A stretch of DNA of 64,000 nt from the NCBI RefSeq assembly GCF_910592395.1, contig NC_088314.1:8248001-8312000 (forward strand), given 5' to 3'. Position 1 is the stretch's first letter, and each line of letters starts with the position of its first letter. The notes below the pieces were generated by a model. That model was not told the origin of the DNA and did not search any database. It worked only from the letters and a program-made list of their open reading frames with translations. Below, piece by piece: positions 59,651 to 64,000 of the stretch. Source of the DNA: Lineus longissimus. Taxonomy: Eukaryota > Nemertea > Pilidiophora > Heteronemertea > Lineidae. A program made the position numbers and the translations under genes.

Positions 59651-60127
59651 ATGGATTTGTTTTTAGCTCAGCTGACGAAAGTCAGCAGAACTGGTAAAAT
59701 AACTATTCAGAATGGTGTCTGTCTATCCATCCATAAACACGATGCACGTTTTGTAACTGTAAGATCTACGAATTTCAACTCTCGCCATGAAGAAGAACAG
59801 CTGACGAAAGTCAGCAGAGCTGGTAAAATAATTATTCAGAATGGCATCTGTCCATCCATCCATCAACAGGGTTCACGTTTTGTGACCGTAAGATCTACGA
59901 ATTTCAACTCTCGCCATGAAGAAGAACAGCTGATGACGAAAGTCAGCAGAGCTGGTAAAATAACTATTCAGAATGGTGTCTGTCCATCCATCCGTCAACA
60001 TGGTGCACGTTTTGTAACCATAAGATCTACGAACTTCAACTCTGACCATGAAGAAGAACAGCCAAGGAAAAGTCCCCGACAGAAAATGATCACGGTTCCA
60101 CTAAAATTCTGCTCACCAGGGGGCTAA
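59651..60127 (+). other. Open frame through the hairpin repeat array
   Basis: From ATG 59651 a frame of about 158 codons runs to the TAA/TAG region at 60125. Its product is three near-copies of a 43-residue unit containing TKVSRAGKITIQNGV, RFVTVRSTNFNS and HEEEQ. The repeat period is a multiple of three, so the frame may be open simply because one unit is. Differences between units include many that change amino acids, so selection on protein is not obvious. No known domain. The same unit is open in the second cluster at 63018-63257. I treat it as repeat-derived unless expression is shown. Confidence 0.25.
59667..60060 (+). repeat. Hairpin-headed repeat R2, three tandem units (129, 129 and 132 bp)
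   Basis: Units start at 59671, 59800 and 59929. Unit 1 begins AGCTCAGCTGAC, then GAAA, then GTCAGCAGAACT, a near-perfect stem with a GNRA-type loop. Next come GGTAAAATAACTATTCAGAA, a TCCATCCATCCGTCAACA-like tract and ATGAAGAAGAACA. The third unit has a 3-bp insertion (GAT). The copies are similar enough to be fairly recent. Confidence 0.88.
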
Positions 60128-60300
60128 ATGCCTGATAGCGTAGGAGTAATAGCCTGGTAAACAGATATACTGTAACGTATAAAGTAGGAATGAGATTGGA
60201 GACCATTACATTGCCAATAAAAGATATCAGAGATCCCTAATGTGCTTACTTTGTTTGAACATAGTGCTTGCTTGCCAAAGGTTATTTTGGGACATGGAAA

Positions 60301-60800
60301 GATATCATGAGGATGATGTGTGGTTTGATTTTTGAAAGTGAATTTCAATTTCAATTCAAAAGAAGTTGAAATGGTTGTGGACAGATATTATGAGGTTGGT
60401 TTGATATTGGGAAGCGAGTTTGAATTTCAATTTGAATTGAAAAAAAATGCCCGAGATATTTGTCACAAACATTTCTCCTGAAAGACCCCTCTTGAATTGC
60501 AAAATTGAGAATGGGAATTTCATGCAGTTGATTGCATACACACAAGACAGAGAAAAAGACACGTGTTGAATACTGAGTGGTCTACCACATGTTGATTTTC
60601 CATGTCAAGGAGAGAAACTGTGGTATTTCCTATAAATGTATCCTTGTACTAAGTGACTAACAACATAAAAAATATCGAGTTACTATTGTGAGTATTGGTT
60701 TGGATGCTTCATAACATTAATGTCAGATTTGTAAAAAAATTGGGTTGGATATTGGAATAGAGTACACATGGGATGAAGATTTAGAAATTTGTTGAATTCC
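60301..60800 (+). repeat. Degenerate tandem repeat, period about 82 bp
   Basis: GATATCATGAGG at 60301 and GATATTATGAGG at 60383 are each followed by GTTTGAT-TTG/GTTTGATATTGGG and GAATTTCAATTT. A weaker related stretch (TTGGGTTGGATATTGG) lies near 60739. Minus-strand frames here are by-products. Confidence 0.55.
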
Positions 60801-61159
60801 ATCTGCTACTGAAAACCAGAATCAGTGTGCTGAATGGTCTTACGAAAAGTGGGTGGGAAATTGGAAAAAGTGGGAAGTGGGAAAATATGCCTCAACTACC
60901 CATAATGGATCATGCAACTATGATTGGAAAGAAGCTGTTGAGTAAGCTACAAGAATGGTGGCCTGAGGAAATTGGTCACGCATTCCCGAATATGGTTCTC
61001 ACAGTGATGATCATAAAACTATATAAATTGCTTCCATTGCTGTTTGGATAATTCATTTCTGCCCAGAGGTCAGTCCATGATATTTTTTTCCTGAAATCTT
61101 TGCAAAATTGATTTTGCGAAGACGCTCAAAAATGCTGTTTTCATCTGAAGATATTTGTT

Positions 61160-61500
61160 CCCATGTCCCACATTCCATCGTTGGCTCAACGAAACTCGCA
61201 ACCACTTTTATTGGGCAAATTTCTATGTATTCCCACGAGGCCTCTTTTTCTCTGTACGGCACTCCTCAAGTCCTATAATCTGTGGAAGAATTCCAAAAAA
61301 GAGATGATCAAGGTATTTGCACACAGTTATCTCCTGCAAACCCCCTCAGGCAAAATCATCAGAAAACTTGCAGCAAATTCTTCAATTGGGAAATCTACAT
61401 CTATGTTTTGCCATGAGGCCACTTTTGTCTGGCGTCCTCCTCCGATCCCATAATCCAAAAAAACTAAAGAAGTAGATGACCAAAATACTTGCCACAAATT
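61160..61500 (+). repeat. Diverged tandem duplication, about 170-180 bp
   Basis: Both copies share CTATGT(A/T)TT, CC(A)CGAGGCC or CCATGAGGCC, CCTATAATC/CCCATAATCC and GATGA(T/C)CAA(G/A)(G/A)TA. Copy starts are near 61197 and 61367. Confidence 0.5.
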
Positions 61501-62153
61501 ACCATATTGGATATTGGGCCCATGGCCTGTTATTTCATAGCCTCTCTCGATCCCAGATACTTTTCATGATAATCGCTGTAGCTATGTCGGCTTTCTTCAT
61601 GATCCTGATCCGACGAGGAATTCCTTTTAGGGTATTGGTCAGACTTTGAAGTCTGAGTTGATTGCTGATTCCATCAGCCAGTGGTGATATTGCATTCCTT
61701 CGCACTTCATTTCACCACAGCATACTTATTCAAGTGTACATTTTGATATTGCTTTGGATCCAACATGTATGTCTCTTGTGGACACTCTTGGAATGAATAC
61801 ACCTTGACCCCTCTTTTGCCTTGGGATTCACCATCCTCCATCAGCATCATGTCCCTAAGATTTTGGCATTAAATCTGGCATTGAATCCATTGTTCCATGC
61901 TGTTGGTAGGCTAATAATTATAAAAAGAGTTATACAATATCAGAAACATTTTCTTGGAAGAAAAATGAACTTGATGATTATTAAAATGGAATCGCACACT
62001 TTCCCAGTTGGATATCAAGAATTTGCGAAGTGTATGTTTATCCAGACCTCGGGCACTAACTTGGGTTGTGGGAGTATGTCCATTTATGGGGTGTCAAATG
62101 GTTTGCAAATAGATATGCACTAGAACATCTCTTAGCAGATACCTCAATAAATA
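61501..62153. other. No gene seen
   Basis: A 100-codon frame at 61821-62123 lacks recognisable features and overlaps no conserved motif. Confidence 0.5.
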
Positions 62154-62297
62154 GGCCACCCTCTCTATTAGGGACACATTTTTTGTCCCAAATTGGTGAT
62201 TTTCATTAAATTTGACCTCATGAATCAGGACACCTCTCAGTTAAGGATGGGATATGTCAGTCCCAAGGGTGTCCTTATTCAAGAGGTTCTGTTGTAA
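62154..62297. mobile_element. Member of the terminal-inverted-repeat family
   Basis: CCACCCTCTCTATTAGGGAC at the left and GGGTGTCCTTATTCAAGAGG, then TTCTGTTGTA, at the right. The middle (TTTGACCTCATGAATCAGGA) has a counterpart, in part inverted, in the element at 11291-11422. Confidence 0.6.
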
Positions 62298-63005
62298 AAT
62301 AGATGCATTCCTCTGGGAGAGCAAACAGACCAGTTTGCATTCATGATATCCATAATCAATGAGTTGGAAAGAAACATACTGGTGCATTGTTTACCAGTAT
62401 GGAAAAACGAGATCTGAGATTGGTGGAATACGTTGCATAAATTGGGAAAAAATTACCCGAGGCAATTAATTATGCATATCTCATGGTATTTGAACCAGTT
62501 GAACAAGAAGAGAAACAGTGTACATTATGCACATGACATATACTGGTGTTTTCATTGTAGGAGAAGTGGAATCTTTAGATTCTCATCTCACTGTAACTTG
62601 GAGTCTGTTTTCTACTTGTTTTTTGCCTCACAATATACTGAGTCTGCAGTAAAGTTAGAGTGAAAATTGCCACATTTGCGGAGTTCATAATATTCTGTGC
62701 TTCTTTCCGCAAAAATTATCGCGTTGCATTCCAGCATTGGGGATTATTCCAACCCAACTAATAGACTGCCTTGAACTTGTACATTTCATGTAGTCAATTG
62801 TTTATCAATGGATGCTGTAATTCAATCAATCTATGTAGATACCAACTTGTAGAAAACTTGTGATATTCACAGAAGATGCTTTTTGCCTAAAGGTTTGCAG
62901 CATATTGAGATTTGGTTTCAACATATCTGCTCCATGTTCACGCATACATTTATTCTAAAGATATATCATATGAAATACAGTAAACAAGATATTCCCACAA
63001 ATATT
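62298..63005. other. No gene seen
   Basis: AT-rich. One 76-codon frame at 62433-62663 without recognisable features. Confidence 0.5.
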
Positions 63006-63290
63006 TAATGGATTGTATTGTTAGCTCAGCTGACAAAAGTCAGCAGAGCTGGTAAAATAACTATTCAGAATGGCGTCTCTCCCTCCAGCCGTCAACATGG
63101 GTGCACCTTTTTTACCGTAAGACCTAGGCACTTAAAATCTGGCCATGAGGAAGAACAGCCCAGGAAAACTAGCAGAGCTGGTAAAATGACATTTCAGAAT
63201 GGCATCTCTCCTTCCATCCGACAACATGGGTGCACGTTTTCTAATCGTAAGACCTAGACACTTCCAATCTAGCCATGAGGAATATTTTCC
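63006..63290 (+). repeat. Hairpin-headed repeat R2, second cluster (two units, second truncated at its head)
   Basis: Unit 1 has AGCTCAGCTGAC, AAAA, GTCAGCAGAGCT and GGTAAAATAACTATTCAGAA. Unit 2 keeps only the AGCAGAGCTGGTAAAATGAC part of the head. Both carry a CC(G/A)(T/A)C-AACATGGGTGCAC tract and CCATGAGGAA. The frame at 63018-63257 encodes the same peptide type as the first cluster and ends in a stop inside unit 2. Confidence 0.82.
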
Positions 63291-64000
63291 TATAAATATC
63301 ATGTCCCACTTTCTGATTTTCAAAGAGTGTGGAGGAGACGAAGCCTTGAAAAATATCCCCCCAAGGCCGTTCCTATGTCATCATACCATCATCCCCCCTT
63401 GAGTTAATCCGACATCAGGAAGCAGACATAGATTTACAATTCAAAAGCCATCCTTTGACTGTAATTGCAAAATGCCAGACAATAATTGCACCCTTTTTAC
63501 TTGTAATGAAGATTTTTTTTCTGAACTCCATGTGGTGAATCACAAAACCTGTAATGATGAAGATATTGTCATTCCTAGAGCCATTTGAGCCTATATATCG
63601 CCATTACGTTTGACTTCCATGGCATAGGGTGGTCTAATTGCTTCTGTTGAGCTCCAAAAAACATTTAGGATTCGCTTTTTATGGCGCGTAATCCCAAATT
63701 TTATACCATCGGAATTGAAATCGGTACCACATTGGGGCCTTGAGTATATATCTGAAATATCTAATTAGTGAAGATGTGAAGGGAAATTGAGTTAACCACT
63801 TACTGGCAGCATTTGTGGTGACTTGTAGTGCTATGTGTATCATGTGGCTGCCAAAGATGCATAGTTGTGTGTGCCCTACTACCTTGAGACGCACCTGGGT
63901 AAAGCTTGAACCTGACTTTTCCCCACAACTGAGTTTGCTTTGAAAAACATTCTGTCATATTCTACCCTGGTGCAGGCTGTGCATTTACCCAGGGTAATAG
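63291..64000. other. No gene seen
   Basis: Low-complexity T-rich and A-rich patches; short frames only. A direct CCCTGGTGCAGG / CCCAGGGTAATAG end near 63964-64000 is cut by the window edge. Confidence 0.45.

Noticed and set aside
58540-60060. CRISPR-like regular repeats
   Set aside because: Units are directly adjacent without unique spacers and the DNA is eukaryotic. They are ordinary tandem repeats.

Overview
The window looks like intron-rich genomic DNA from an animal, most likely a marine invertebrate. It is AT-rich, has almost no long open frames, and is full of dispersed and tandem repeats. The phylum cannot be settled from the sequence. Repeats that combine a short hairpin with CCGTC/CGTCGT runs remind me of mollusc and other invertebrate genomes, but that is recollection, not proof.

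The dominant feature is a nearly intact DIRS-type tyrosine-recombinase retrotransposon at 2855-9413, on the + strand. It has 172-bp inverted terminal repeats that differ at one position by eye. An internal complementary region at 9052-9149 carries the complement of both outer ends joined head to tail. It encodes a Gag-like ORF (3339-5627), a reverse transcriptase/RNase H polyprotein with a methylase-like tail (main frame 5768-7732), and a tyrosine recombinase with its catalytic residues in place (about 7516-8622). The RT reading frame is shifted by one base at a run of eight C's (5786-5793).

The one host coding exon I recognise is at 11100-11228. It is 129 bp, phase 0 on both sides, with a clean acceptor and a GTAAGT donor, and its product resembles the end of a plexin Sema domain. 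No further plexin exon was recognised, so most of the window is probably intron, possibly more than 52 kb downstream of this exon. A textbook CAG|GTAAGT zero-length (recursive) splice site preceded by a branch point and pyrimidine tract lies at 55812/55813, and a weaker one at 23712/23713.

The rest is repeat-rich non-coding DNA. It holds a possible hAT-like transposase remnant at the left edge, a family of terminal-inverted-repeat fragments, two copies of a roughly 450-bp dispersed repeat, and many local tandem duplications with 42-216-bp periods. There are also two tRNA-like SINE heads, a 171-bp foldback element with a 5-bp target duplication (58131-58301), and two clusters of a hairpin-headed repeat of about 129 bp whose copies stay in one open frame (59667-60060 and 63023-63290). 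Several protein-like open frames of unknown origin, mainly on the minus strand at 45.3-47.2 kb and 55.0-55.4 kb, are listed with low confidence. No rRNA, functional tRNA, CRISPR array or complete host gene was found.
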